Assembly: GCA_913774955.1 (NCBI GenBank)
Contig: CAJYKV010000010.1
Location: forward strand, 62,001-126,000
DNA: 64,000 nt
Origin: an uncultured Acidovorax sp.
GTDB taxonomy: Bacteria; Pseudomonadota; Gammaproteobacteria; Burkholderiales; Burkholderiaceae_C
Reading direction: 5' to 3'
Of this stretch, positions 9,988 through 19,018 are shown in pieces; position 1 is the stretch's first letter; each line of letters opens with the position of its first letter. Position numbers and translations under genes: made by a program. The notes under the pieces were generated by a model that saw nothing but the letters and a program-made list of their open reading frames with translations, searched no databases and was not told the origin of the DNA.

Positions 9988-11226
9988 TCAGATCAGTCGA
10001 ATTCGGCCGGTGAGCAACTCTTGCATCATGGCCTCCTTCAAATTCCGTGTCTTTCGGAGTCGAGCTTCAAGAGCCAAGAGTTCCGCGTCCATCTCACTAA
10101 GAACAACGGCAATGGCGGTCTGTTCCGCCTTACTCGGCATATGCAGCACTGAATCGAGCAGAGCGCCTTTGGACAGGTTGTAGCGCGTTGAACCCTGGGC
10201 CAGCGACTTCATGAGTTCTCGTCCTTCGCGGCTACGCAAGTAGTAAGTCAGAAATAACGCGTCTGTTTCAGCACCGCTGTGAAACCGAAAACCGAAACAG
10301 AAGCTATTGAGAAATAGCCGCCCCTGAATCTCACCGCTCACCAAAGAGCACATCGCCACTTCTTCCGGCGTTTCGGATGAACCGTTGAAAAGCAAGTCGC
10401 CGGACTTCACCAGATTCTGCGACTCCATCGGCCCGACTCGCACCTGCTCAAACAGGCTGTGGTCAATCATCACATTGCTCATCACATTGACGAAGGTAAC
10501 GTACCGATCGGCGCCTGCCCCAAAGTCAGCCTTTGTCTTTCCAGTGAGTCCGCCGTACACCGTGCCGATATTTCGCAAGCGCACTTCTGCCCATTCACTC
10601 TCAAAGCCCGGCAGTCTGATTTGGCCGGTGAGGAGTTGCTGCATGGCGGCCTGTGTGATGTCCCGCTTCTTGGTGATGAGCCGATCCAGCCCGGCCAGTA
10701 GGGCGTCTACATCGCTCAGCGCCAGCCCAATCTTTTGCTGTTCTTCTACCGTGGGGAGGGCGATGGGAAACGCACGCACATCATTGCCAGTGATGTTCGG
10801 GTCTTTCCGGCTACTGCTGGCAACAGATCGCCAGTAGTCGACTCGGTAGTTCAACGTTGCGAGCAGATACTCCGGCGTGAGCCGGTCTGCGTTCGACTGG
10901 ATCGCCGTTATGGCCTGATTGACCGCCGCAGGCGTACGCAAAATCCCTGTTCGGCCAATCTGTTGAAAGCCTCCGTACATTGCGACGAGCACAGTGCCTG
11001 CCGGATAGACGGTCAGACTGGTTTCTTTCAATGCGAGATCCGTCACCCGCTCTGATGTTTCATGGATCTCCGTGTTAGCAAGATCCATGGTCTTGACCCA
11101 CGCGACAGAGCCACCCCGGTAGTAGCGGTCGCTCAATGCACGAGCCGGCGTGGTGCCTGAAGAGGTTCGAGTCACTGATCCCAATTGCTCTACGGCCCAA
11201 CCGGTCAGTGTTGCGTCCCGCCCCAT
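9988..11226 (-). CDS. hsdS: Type I restriction enzyme specificity subunit (HsdS)
   Basis: A 412-residue specificity subunit with two target-recognition domains (about 1-150 and 205-365), each followed by a conserved helical spacer. The two spacers are recognisably related: ITQAAMQQLLTGQIRLPGF near the middle and LKEAMMQELLTGRIRLI at the C-terminus. The TRDs decide the bipartite DNA target shared by restriction and methylation. The ATG at 11226 overlaps the stop of the upstream DUF1016 gene (TGATG). The TRD-encoding DNA (about 10150-11200) is clearly more AT-rich than all neighbours, the usual sign of exchangeable TRDs acquired from elsewhere. The target cannot be predicted from the sequence alone. 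Confidence 0.95.
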   Translation of the reverse strand: MGRDATLTGWAVEQLGSVTRTSSGTTPARALSDRYYRGGSVAWVKTMDLANTEIHETSERVTDLALKETSLTVYPAGTVLVAMYGGFQQIGRTGILRTPAAVNQAITAIQSNADRLTPEYLLATLNYRVDYWRSVASSSRKDPNITGNDVRAFPIALPTVEEQQKIGLALSDVDALLAGLDRLITKKRDITQAAMQQLLTGQIRLPGFESEWAEVRLRNIGTVYGGLTGKTKADFGAGADRYVTFVNVMSNVMIDHSLFEQVRVGPMESQNLVKSGDLLFNGSSETPEEVAMCSLVSGEIQGRLFLNSFCFGFRFHSGAETDALFLTYYLRSREGRELMKSLAQGSTRYNLSKGALLDSVLHMPSKAEQTAIAVVLSEMDAELLALEARLRKTRNLKEAMMQELLTGRIRLI

Positions 11227-12275
11227 CACTGCCCCGCCTCCCGCAACGTCACTTCCAACTCCCGACGCAACGCCTCCCGATCCGGCAGATACAGCTGATA
11301 CTTCTGCACAAACAGCTGGCTGCTCATGCCATAGGTCGCGTACTCCACCAGCAGCTCGTCCTTCTGCCGGCTGAGGATGATGCCGATCGGCGGGTTGTCG
11401 CCTTCCACGTTTTCTTCGTTGGCGAAGTAGCCCAGGTACAGGTTCATCTGCCCGATGTCGTGGTGCTGCACCTCGCCGAGCTTCAGGTCGATGAGCACGA
11501 AGCAGCGCAGGATGCGGTGGTAGAAGACCAGGTCGACCCGATGGTGTGTGCCGTTGATCGTCACGCGGTATTGCCGGCCGACGAAGGTGAAGCCTTTGCC
11601 CAGCTCCAGCAGGAAGGGCTGCAGGTGGTCGCACAGCAGGGTTTCAAGCTGGGTTTCCGACACCTGGTAGGGCTCGGGGATCTTCAAAAACTCGAAGACG
11701 TAGGGCTCGCGCAGCAGGTCGGCCGGTTGCTCGACCACCTGGCCTTGGGCGGCGAGTTGGAGGATGCCGGCCTTGTCCTGGCTGGCGGCCAGGCGCAGGA
11801 AGAGCGAGCTGTCTTTCTGTCGCACCAATTCGCGCACCGACCAGCGCTCGCGCAGCGCCTGCTGTTCGTAGAAACCGCGTTCCAGCGGGTCGTCGATCTT
11901 CAGCAGCTCGACGATGTGCGACCAAGTCAATTGGTGCGACAGCGTCGCACTTTTCTCGGCTAGGCCCGGGTAGGCCAGATAGAACTGGCGGAAGCGGATC
12001 AGGTTGCTGCGGCTGAAACCCTTGCCGTGGCGCAGGCCCAGGTCGGCAGCCAGGGTGTCGATGAGGGCCTTGCCGTACTCGGCGCGCACCTGGCCGGCCT
12101 GCTCGAATTCGACGATGTGGCGGCCCACCTGCCAGTAGGTCTGCACCAGCTGGGCGTTGACGGCTTGCACCGCCTGCACGCGACCCTGGGTGTAGGTGTC
12201 GGAGATCTGCTGCACCAGCTGGCGGTAGCCGTCGCTGGCGTTCAGGGGGGCGCTCGGTTCGGTGATCAGTGCCAT
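11226..12275 (-). CDS. DUF1016/YhcG PD-(D/E)xK nuclease-domain protein in RM operon
   Basis: A 349-residue YhcG-type protein. The N-terminal half is the DUF1016 helical domain (VNAQLVQTYWQVGRHIVEFE, GFSRSNLIRFRQFY). The C-terminal half is a PD-(D/E)xK-like nuclease fold with D248 in HRVDLVFYH and DLK at 263-265, then GQMNLYLGYF. The gene lies inside the type I operon: it overlaps hsdM by 10 bases and shares one base with hsdS, so translation is coupled to both. YhcG proteins are frequent companions of type I systems but their task there is poorly defined. The catalytic residues appear intact, so a second DNA-cleaving activity is plausible. Confidence 0.92.
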   Translation of the reverse strand: MALITEPSAPLNASDGYRQLVQQISDTYTQGRVQAVQAVNAQLVQTYWQVGRHIVEFEQAGQVRAEYGKALIDTLAADLGLRHGKGFSRSNLIRFRQFYLAYPGLAEKSATLSHQLTWSHIVELLKIDDPLERGFYEQQALRERWSVRELVRQKDSSLFLRLAASQDKAGILQLAAQGQVVEQPADLLREPYVFEFLKIPEPYQVSETQLETLLCDHLQPFLLELGKGFTFVGRQYRVTINGTHHRVDLVFYHRILRCFVLIDLKLGEVQHHDIGQMNLYLGYFANEENVEGDNPPIGIILSRQKDELLVEYATYGMSSQLFVQKYQLYLPDREALRRELEVTLREAGQ

Positions 12276-14740
12276 GCGAAGCCCATCTTCTTCAGGTGCT
12301 CGTCAACGCGGCGGGCCAGGGCTTCGACCTCGCCGGTGAGTTGCGGCAGCGGGGTGGCGTAGCGCTCGGCCAGCTCGCGGATGCGGCCGGTCAGCGTTTG
12401 CGAGATGCGGTCCAGCTCGCCCTGCACGTCGGCGTGCAGGCGGGCCAGCCACTTGTTGTCGATCACCAGGGCTTTGACCTCGGCCTCATTCAGCTTGGGG
12501 TACTGCTGGAAGGCCAGCGTGTCGAGCGCGGCCTCGGCCTCGCGCAGCTGCTTCTTCAGCGCAGCCACCGTGTCGACGAGCCGCTGCCATTGCTTCAGAA
12601 CCGCCAACTCGTCGGCGTCGTCACCATCGCCGCTCTCGCCCAGCTCGCGGATGCGGTCTTTCACTGCTGCGGCGGTGATGCTGTCGAAGCCCGAGAACAC
12701 AGCCTCTTCGCCGCTGTGCTCTTCTTCGAGCTCGGTGAGCTGCGCCTGCAGCGCCTCCAGTTTGGCGCGGGTGGCGTCGATGGCGGTCTGCTCCTTGGCG
12801 AAATAGCGGGCCACGAGCAAGGCCTTGGGGATCAGGTCGGACTTGAAGCGCCGCTTGCCCTGCAGGTAGTCGTGCGCTTCGGGCCAGACGAGCTTGTTGT
12901 CCTTGTTGGGCACCTTGACGATCTCGCGCGGCTGCGCGCCCTTCACCCAGCCATCGGCGGCCACGAGATAGGCGTCGTCCTGCATGGTCTCCGCCCAGTA
13001 GTCCATCAGATGCTGGTACACGTCATACGCGTCCAGCAGCGGGGCGGCCTGGAAGGCTGCGAGCAGGGTTTCGGACACGGTGTCGATCAAGGCCTTGGGG
13101 TGGTCGCCCCGGTCGAAACCCATCAGGCGCGGCGTGATCGCCTGCTGCCACTTGTCCAACAAGGTATTCACTTTCCTCGTGAACGCGGCGAATTCCGGGT
13201 GGCCGAGCACGGTGGCCTTCACTTCCGCCAGCGGCAGCTTCAGGCGGGCGTAGCCGGGACGGCCCGCCGACTCGAACAAGGCCCGCCGCACCCCGGGCAG
13301 CACCTGCCAATCGGCAGCGAAGGCATCGAGGTCGCGCTCGGGGATGCCTCCGCGCAGGTGAGCGTCGATGTCTTGCAGGTCTTCGGGTTCGCTGCTGTCG
13401 ATGTAGCGCGGCAGGTTGAGGTTGAAGTCGTTCTTCGGGTCGGCAATCTCGGCCAGCGGCACCATGCGGGCGTAGCGGGGCGTGTCGACTTGGCGGGTGA
13501 AGGCGTCGACGATGCGGTGGATGTCCTGCTCGCGCAGGCGGTTCTTGTTGCCGTCTTTGATGTAGCCCTTGGAGGCATCGATCATGAACACGCCCTTGCG
13601 GGCCGAGGCGTTCTGTTTGTCGAGCACCACGATGCAGGCCGGAATGCCGGTGCCGTAGAACAGGTTGGCCGGCAGGCCGATGATGCCTTTGAGGATGCCG
13701 GAGCGAACCAGTTGCTCACGGATCACCGCCTCGGCATTGCCCCGGAAGAGCACGCCGTGGGGCAGGATGCAGGCACCTTTGCCCGTGCTCTTCATCGACC
13801 GGATGATGTGCAGTAGATAGGCATAGTCACCCTGCTTGGCCGGTGGGTCGCCCCAACTGAAGCGCTTGTAGGGGTCGTTCTCTTTCAGCGGCGTCACGAG
13901 GCCGGTGCTCCAGGCCTTGTCGGAAAACGGCGGGTTGGCCACCACGTAGTCGTAGCTGCGCAGTTGTTCGCCGTCTTTGAACTTCGGTGCAGCCAGAGTG
14001 TTGCCCGAGAGGATGTTGGCCGTGGGGAAGTCGTGCAGGATCATGTTCATGCGGGCCAGGCCCGCGGTGGTCACGTCCTTCTCCTGCCCTTCGAGCGTGA
14101 TGCGCTTGCCCGCCTGGGCGGCCACCTTCAGAAGCAGCGAGCCCGAGCCGCATGTCGGGTCGTACGCAGTCGTCGAGGCCTTCGCGTTTTCGGGCGAGAT
14201 GCCGATCACCTGCGCGATGACGCGGCTCACCTCCGACGGGGTATAGAACTGCCCCTTCGACTTGCCGGACTCTGTGGCGAAGTGCCGCATAAGGAACTCG
14301 TAGGCATCACCGAGGATGTCGTCGTGCTCGGCGCGGTTGTTCGAGAAGTCGAGTTCAGGCTTCTGGAAGATGCCGATCAGGTTGGACAGGGTGTCCACCA
14401 TGTCCTTGCCTTCGCCGAGCTTGTTGGGGTCGTTGAAGTCGGGGAAGTCGGTCCGGGCCAGACGGGTGTTGGCGTCGACCAGCGGCTGGATGATGTCGGT
14501 GTTGATCCGGTCGCCGATGTCACTCTTGCCCTTGAGCGCCACCATGTCTTTGAAGCTGGCGCCTTGCGGGATAACGATGGCGGGGCGGAGGTCTTGGCTG
14601 TCGGCGTACTTGTCTGAAACGTACTTGATGAACAGCATGAACAGGACATAGTCCTTGTACTGGCTGGCATCCATGCCGCCGCGCAGGGCATCACACGAGG
14701 CCCACAGAGAGGAATAAAGGTCGGATTTCTTGATGGCCAT
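12266..14740 (-). CDS. hsdM: Type I restriction enzyme methylase subunit (HsdM)
   Basis: An 824-residue N6-adenine methyltransferase. Residues 1-150 are the HsdM N-terminal helical domain. The SAM-binding motif is YDPTCGSGSLLL (about 193-204) and the catalytic motif is NPPF (269-272). The protein is longer than classical HsdM (about 500-530). The additional C-terminal 300 residues are charged and largely helical with coiled-coil character (about 630-770), and may take over assembly with HsdS. It methylates the host target and is the core of the trimer that HsdR joins. First gene of the operon; the ATG at 14740 has only a weak ribosome site. Confidence 0.96.
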   Translation of the reverse strand: MAIKKSDLYSSLWASCDALRGGMDASQYKDYVLFMLFIKYVSDKYADSQDLRPAIVIPQGASFKDMVALKGKSDIGDRINTDIIQPLVDANTRLARTDFPDFNDPNKLGEGKDMVDTLSNLIGIFQKPELDFSNNRAEHDDILGDAYEFLMRHFATESGKSKGQFYTPSEVSRVIAQVIGISPENAKASTTAYDPTCGSGSLLLKVAAQAGKRITLEGQEKDVTTAGLARMNMILHDFPTANILSGNTLAAPKFKDGEQLRSYDYVVANPPFSDKAWSTGLVTPLKENDPYKRFSWGDPPAKQGDYAYLLHIIRSMKSTGKGACILPHGVLFRGNAEAVIREQLVRSGILKGIIGLPANLFYGTGIPACIVVLDKQNASARKGVFMIDASKGYIKDGNKNRLREQDIHRIVDAFTRQVDTPRYARMVPLAEIADPKNDFNLNLPRYIDSSEPEDLQDIDAHLRGGIPERDLDAFAADWQVLPGVRRALFESAGRPGYARLKLPLAEVKATVLGHPEFAAFTRKVNTLLDKWQQAITPRLMGFDRGDHPKALIDTVSETLLAAFQAAPLLDAYDVYQHLMDYWAETMQDDAYLVAADGWVKGAQPREIVKVPNKDNKLVWPEAHDYLQGKRRFKSDLIPKALLVARYFAKEQTAIDATRAKLEALQAQLTELEEEHSGEEAVFSGFDSITAAAVKDRIRELGESGDGDDADELAVLKQWQRLVDTVAALKKQLREAEAALDTLAFQQYPKLNEAEVKALVIDNKWLARLHADVQGELDRISQTLTGRIRELAERYATPLPQLTGEVEALARRVDEHLKKMGFAWH

Positions 14741-15069
14741 GGGCGAGGGAACCGGGGCAGGTAGGCACCCGAATTACTCTATTCTGCCCAAGGAATCGCT
14801 GGTGCTCCGCGCGGCAGGGTGAGGTCAAGGATCGGCGATGCGTCGCCAAGCTGTCCCTGATCTTCGGCCATCGACCGGCCGCAACCGTTGCAAAAGCCGA
14901 GTTCCACACATAAACAACAGGACTAAGGCAACCCTCAATGGCCCGTTGACACTTCAAGCTCGGTTCGGTCCTCCCAAAGTCCGAAGCGTTACGCACTGCG
15001 ATCCAACGACAGCAACAGCGCTTCTCCCTGAAGCGCTGTTGCTCGTTTAAACCCAACTTACCGGTAGCA
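14741..15069. other. Non-coding region upstream of hsdM, right edge of the RM module
   Basis: A 329-base gap. It must contain the promoter of the minus-strand restriction operon, but no convincing -35/-10 pair could be picked out; the most AT-rich patch lies about 35-60 bases before the hsdM start. The distal part holds a perfect hairpin listed separately. No open frame, direct repeat shared with the left edge (5838-6105), or integrase remnant was seen. Confidence 0.45.
15011..15043. terminator. Perfect 14-bp hairpin downstream of the PfpI gene
   Basis: AGCAACAGCGCTTC and its exact reverse complement flank the loop TCCCT. The stem lies 27 bases beyond the stop codon of the minus-strand PfpI gene, in the position of its transcription terminator. 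Neither strand has a real T-tract after the stem (only GTTT on the plus side), so termination strength is uncertain. Confidence 0.5.
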
Positions 15070-15762
15070 TCACCCCAACAACCCCAGCAACGCCTCCGCC
15101 GCCCCCTCCGACGACGCCGGATTCTGCCCCGTCACCAGCATCCCATCCGTCAGCACGAACGGCGCCCAGTCCGCGCCCTTGGCGTACTCGCCGCCGTGGG
15201 CCTTGAGCATGTCCTCCACCAGGAACGGCACCACCTGCGTGAGCTGCACGCCCTCTTCCTCGCTGTTGGTGAAGCCCGTGACCTTGCGGCCCTTGACCAG
15301 CGGCTGGCCGTCCGGCGCCTTGGCGTGGCGCAGCACGCCGGGGGCGTGGCAGACCAGGGCCAGGGGCTTCTTGGCGGCGAAGGTTTTTTCGATCAGCGCG
15401 ATGGATTGCGCGTCTTCGGCCAGGTCCCACAGCGGGCCGTGGCCGCCGGGGTAGAACACAGCGTCGAAGTCGCCGGCGCGCACGCTGGCCAGCGGCACGG
15501 TGGTGGCGAGCTGCTGCTGCGCGTCGGTATCGGCTTTGAAGCGGCGCGTGGCGTCGGTCTGGGCGCTCTCGTCGTCGCTCTTGGGGTCGAGCGGCGGCTG
15601 GCCGCCTTCGGGGGATGCGAGGGTGATTTCCGCGCCCGCGTCCTTGAAGACGTAGTACGGCGCGGCGAATTCTTCGAGCCAGAAGCCGGTCTTCTTGCCG
15701 GTGTCGCCGAGGCGGTCGTGGGACGTGAGAACCATCAGGATGCGCTTGGGCGTGTTTGCCAT
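15070..15762 (-). CDS. DJ-1/PfpI family protein (class I glutamine amidotransferase-like)
   Basis: A 230-residue protein of the DJ-1/PfpI superfamily. The nucleophile elbow is LALVCHAPGVL with Cys138 followed by His139, and Glu residues near 28-30 (FWLEEFAAPYY) give the usual partner. Related proteins act as Hsp31-like chaperones, glyoxalase III or deglycase-like enzymes. The start at MANTPKRIL is preferred over an 18-codon longer reading because family similarity begins there. It stands alone, in the same direction as the restriction operon but separated from it by a hairpin. The physiological substrate is unknown. Confidence 0.9.
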   Translation of the reverse strand: MANTPKRILMVLTSHDRLGDTGKKTGFWLEEFAAPYYVFKDAGAEITLASPEGGQPPLDPKSDDESAQTDATRRFKADTDAQQQLATTVPLASVRAGDFDAVFYPGGHGPLWDLAEDAQSIALIEKTFAAKKPLALVCHAPGVLRHAKAPDGQPLVKGRKVTGFTNSEEEGVQLTQVVPFLVEDMLKAHGGEYAKGADWAPFVLTDGMLVTGQNPASSEGAAEALLGLLG

Positions 15763-15899
15763 GGGGAATTCGCTTTCGTGGAGTCGTCGTTCGGACAAAG
15801 CTCCACCGTAGCGCAATTCCCCCGGCCCGCGCAGCCAGGGCGCCGGGTTCGCGGCGCCGGCCTACAGGCGGTTTGCAGGCGATGGCCTGCGGGAATCGT

Positions 15900-16877
15900 T
15901 CAGTCCAGCTTCACGCCGGCCGCCTGGATGATCGGCCCCCAGCGCTTGGCCTCGCCGCGCGCCATGGCGCGGAATTGTTCGGGCGTGCCGGGCAGCGCCT
16001 CCATCCCGAAATCCTGCATGCGCTTGACGACGGGCGGGGTGGCGAGGGCCTTGTTGATCTCGCCGTTCAGGCGGGCCACGATGGCGGGCGGCAGGCCGGC
16101 CGGGCCGAGCACGCCCTGGAAGGCGTACACCTCGGCATCGGGCACGCCCACTTCGGCGAGCGTGGGCACCTGGGGCAGGCTGGCGGCGCGGCGGCCGGAG
16201 CCGATGGCGAGCGCGCGCACCTTGCCCGACTGGATCACCGGCAGGCCGGCCGCGAGGTCGAGGAACATGCACGGCACCTGGCCGCCCATCACGTCCTGCA
16301 GCGCGGGCGCGGCGCCGCGGTAGGGGATGTGGGTGAGGAAGGTCTTGGTGCGGTTCTTGAACATCTCCATCGCCAGGTGGTGCGGCGAACCGTTGCCGGG
16401 CGATGCGTAGTTGAGCTTGCCCGGGTTGGCGCGCGCGTAGGCGATGAATTCCTGGAAGGTGCGCGCCTCGAAGCCGGGGTGCACCACGAGCGCGAGCGGG
16501 AAGCGCGAGAGGCCGCCCACGTACGTGAAGTCTTTCTCGGGGCTGAAGGGCAGCTTGCTGAACAGGTGCTCGTTGTAGGCCAGCAGGGCGTTGTCGGCGG
16601 ACATCAGCGTGTAGCCGTCGGGCTTGGCGGTGGCGACCAGTTGCGCGCCGATGTTGGTGGAGGCGCCGGGGCGGTTGTCCACCACGATCTGCTGGCCCAG
16701 GGGCGTGCGCAGCGCTTCGGCCACGGTGCGGGCGAGCACGTCGGTGCCGCCGCCGGCCGGGTACGGCACGACCCAGCGGATCGGCTGGTTAGGGTAGTCG
16801 GCCTGGGCGCGGGCGAAGGGGTGGGCGGCCAGGGCGGCCACGGCGGCGGCGTGGCCGAGCAGGGTTCTGCGGTGCAT
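15900..16877 (-). CDS. Bug-family (TctC) extracytoplasmic solute-binding protein
   Basis: A 325-residue periplasmic receptor. A signal peptide with an Arg pair and a hydrophobic stretch (MHRRTLLGHAAAVAALAA) ends near the ARAQA cleavage site. The mature part carries Bug-family marks: PNQPIRWVVPYPAGGGTD, the VVDNRPGAS segment and YASPGNGSPHHLAMEMF. These receptors bind carboxylates, often for TctAB transporters, but many in Comamonadaceae are orphan, as here: no TctA or TctB gene is nearby. It is the third gene of a minus-strand cluster after an FAA hydrolase and a TraB-like gene, so its ligand may be the substrate of that hydrolase pathway. Confidence 0.94.
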   Translation of the reverse strand: MHRRTLLGHAAAVAALAAHPFARAQADYPNQPIRWVVPYPAGGGTDVLARTVAEALRTPLGQQIVVDNRPGASTNIGAQLVATAKPDGYTLMSADNALLAYNEHLFSKLPFSPEKDFTYVGGLSRFPLALVVHPGFEARTFQEFIAYARANPGKLNYASPGNGSPHHLAMEMFKNRTKTFLTHIPYRGAAPALQDVMGGQVPCMFLDLAAGLPVIQSGKVRALAIGSGRRAASLPQVPTLAEVGVPDAEVYAFQGVLGPAGLPPAIVARLNGEINKALATPPVVKRMQDFGMEALPGTPEQFRAMARGEAKRWGPIIQAAGVKLD

Positions 16878-16911
16878 GGGGTTGTCTCCTTGTTGTGTTG
16901 CGGTTTTTGAA

Positions 16912-17946
16912 TCAGCGGGGCGGGGCATCGGCGGGAGCAGTTCCCTGCGCGGGCCATTGCACGCGCTCCACGCGGAAGCCCTCGCGCGCCAGCAGGGCCG
17001 GCAGCCCGCGGGGGCCCACCATGTGCAGCGCGCCCACGGCCGCAAACACGCTCTGCCCGGCCCGGTGCGCGGCCGCGATGGAGCGCGCCAGGCCCGGGTT
17101 GCGGTCCACCACCAGCTGGTCGAAGGCCTTGCGCTCCTCGGGCGTGCGCATGCAGTCGCACCACTGGCCGTAGCTCTCCAGCAGTTGGGCGCGGCCGTCC
17201 GCCCAGGCGGTCGCCAGGGTGGTGAGCGTGTCGCGCGCGGCCGGGCCTTCGAGCTGCTCCAGGCCGGTGGCGACGGCGGCGGCGGTTTCCTGCGGGTCGT
17301 TGGAGGCCAGCACGCCCACCTGCAGCTCGACCGATTCCAGCGACACCACCGGCTTGCCCAGCCCGCGTGCGAGGCCGGAGAGCACCAGATCGATGCCGTA
17401 GGCCGGGTCGATGCCGTCGCGCCGCGCGGCCATCACGGCGAGCGACGCCACCTGCAGTTCGGGCCGCAGTTCCGCGAGCGACGGATCGGCGCAGGCGGCC
17501 TCGCGCTGCGCGGCGAGCCGGCGGGCCAGCGCGGGCGGCAGCGGCGGCATGCCGGCCGGCGCGCGCATGGCGGCCTGCAGCGCGCGGGCCACGGCGGGGT
17601 CCAGCAGGTCCAGCTCCAGCGCCACGCGGTCGCTCGCGCGCACCGCGGCCAGCACCGTCGGGCCGGGCAGCATCCAGTCGCGCTTCGCCGCATGCACCGT
17701 GCCGTAGAGCCAGCTGGTGCGGCCGCCCTGCTCCACGCGCCAGAGCAGGCCGTGGTCGCGCGCGGTGCGCAGCGCCTGCGGGATGGCGGCGGGGTCGAGG
17801 GGTTGCGGCAGCGGCGGGCAGTCCGCGCGCTGTGTCGCTGCGGCGGGCGCCGGTGCAACGGATGGGGCCTGGGCCAGCGCCAGCGCGGGCACGGCGAGGG
17901 CCCAGAGCCCCGCGGCGATCCGGCGGCGCAGGGCGCGGAGCATCAT
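16912..17946 (-). CDS. TraB/GumN family protein, exported
   Basis: A 344-residue protein with a likely signal peptide (MMLRALRRRIAAGLWALAVP, cleavage near ALAQA). The TraB/GumN family marker WLYGTVHAAKRDW lies near residue 75, and the C-terminal FAAVGALHMVGPRGLPALL matches the family's conserved GxLH segment. The family is related to Tiki-type metal-dependent proteases, but bacterial function is mostly unproven. The start ATG overlaps the stop of the upstream FAA-hydrolase gene (ATGA), so translation is coupled. Why such a protein sits between a catabolic hydrolase and a Bug receptor is unclear. Confidence 0.88.
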   Translation of the reverse strand: MMLRALRRRIAAGLWALAVPALALAQAPSVAPAPAAATQRADCPPLPQPLDPAAIPQALRTARDHGLLWRVEQGGRTSWLYGTVHAAKRDWMLPGPTVLAAVRASDRVALELDLLDPAVARALQAAMRAPAGMPPLPPALARRLAAQREAACADPSLAELRPELQVASLAVMAARRDGIDPAYGIDLVLSGLARGLGKPVVSLESVELQVGVLASNDPQETAAAVATGLEQLEGPAARDTLTTLATAWADGRAQLLESYGQWCDCMRTPEERKAFDQLVVDRNPGLARSIAAAHRAGQSVFAAVGALHMVGPRGLPALLAREGFRVERVQWPAQGTAPADAPPR

Positions 17947-18956
17947 CGCGCGGCCGGTTCCGCGATGGCCTGGTCGATCGCGCCGAACACGCTCTGGCCG
18001 GCCTTGTTCTTCATCTCGATGCGGATGGTGTCGCCGAACTTCATGAACTCGGTGGAGGGCTTGCCGTCCTGGATGGTCTCGATGCAGCGCTTTTCGGCGA
18101 TGCAGCTGTAGCCCTTGGGCCATTCCATGCGGCCGCCCTGCTCCACGCCTTTGTTGCTCACCGTGCCGCTGCCCACGATGGAGCCGGCGCGCACGTTGCG
18201 GGTCTTGCAGATGTGGGCGATCAGCTGCCCGAAATGGAAGGTCATCTCGGGGCCGGCATCGCACATGCCGACCTTGCGGCCGTTCCAGGTGGACTGCAGC
18301 GTGAGGTTCAGGCGGCCGCCCTCCCAGGCATCGCCCAGCTCGTCCGGCGTGACGGCCACGGGGCTGAAGGCGGTGGCGGGCTTGGACTGGAAGAAGCCGA
18401 AGCCCTTGGCCAGCTCGGCCGGGATCAGGTTGCGCAGCGAGACGTCGTTGGCCAGCATCACCAGGCGGATGCCGTCGAGCGCCTGCTCGGGCGTGGCGCC
18501 CATTTTCACGTCGCCCGTCACCACGGCGATCTCGGCCTCGAAATCGATGCCCATGGCCTCGCTGGGCACCACCACGTCGTCGCAGGGGCCGAGGAAGTCG
18601 TCGCTGCCGCCCTGGTACATGAGCGGATCGGTGTAGAAGCTCTCCGGCACTTCGGCGTTGCGCGCCTTGCGCACCAGCTCGACGTGGTTGATGTAGGCGG
18701 AGCCGTCCGCCCACTGGTAGGCGCGCGGCAGCGGGGCCATGCAGCGCTCGGGCTCGAACGCAAAGGCGTGCGGCGCGCGGCCCGCGTTGAGCTGGTCGTA
18801 GAGGTCCTGCAACTGCGGCGCGAGGAAGCCCCAGTCGTCGAGCACCTGCTGCAGGCGGCTCGCGATGCCGGTCGCATAATGGGCCGTGCCCAGATCGCGG
18901 GAGACGACGACCAGTTGGCCGTCGCGGGAACCGTCCTTGTAGGTGGCGAGTTTCAT
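17943..18956 (-). CDS. Fumarylacetoacetate hydrolase family protein
   Basis: A 337-residue FAH-family enzyme with an N-terminal domain (about 1-70) and the catalytic FAH domain. The metal-binding signature includes FEAEIAVVTGDVKMG, MLANDVSLRNLI and GSGTVSN. These enzymes cleave carbon-carbon bonds in acylpyruvate-like products of aromatic degradation, for example fumarylacetoacetate in tyrosine or homogentisate breakdown. No homogentisate dioxygenase is next to it in this window, so the substrate is open. First gene of the cluster that runs on to the TraB-like and Bug genes, divergent from an IclR regulator which probably controls it. Confidence 0.92.
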   Translation of the reverse strand: MKLATYKDGSRDGQLVVVSRDLGTAHYATGIASRLQQVLDDWGFLAPQLQDLYDQLNAGRAPHAFAFEPERCMAPLPRAYQWADGSAYINHVELVRKARNAEVPESFYTDPLMYQGGSDDFLGPCDDVVVPSEAMGIDFEAEIAVVTGDVKMGATPEQALDGIRLVMLANDVSLRNLIPAELAKGFGFFQSKPATAFSPVAVTPDELGDAWEGGRLNLTLQSTWNGRKVGMCDAGPEMTFHFGQLIAHICKTRNVRAGSIVGSGTVSNKGVEQGGRMEWPKGYSCIAEKRCIETIQDGKPSTEFMKFGDTIRIEMKNKAGQSVFGAIDQAIAEPAAR

Positions 18957-19018
18957 GGGGGCTGCGTCTCCTGGGTGTCCGGTCGCGCCGGCCGAAGGCC
19001 TGGCACGAATTACGAATG

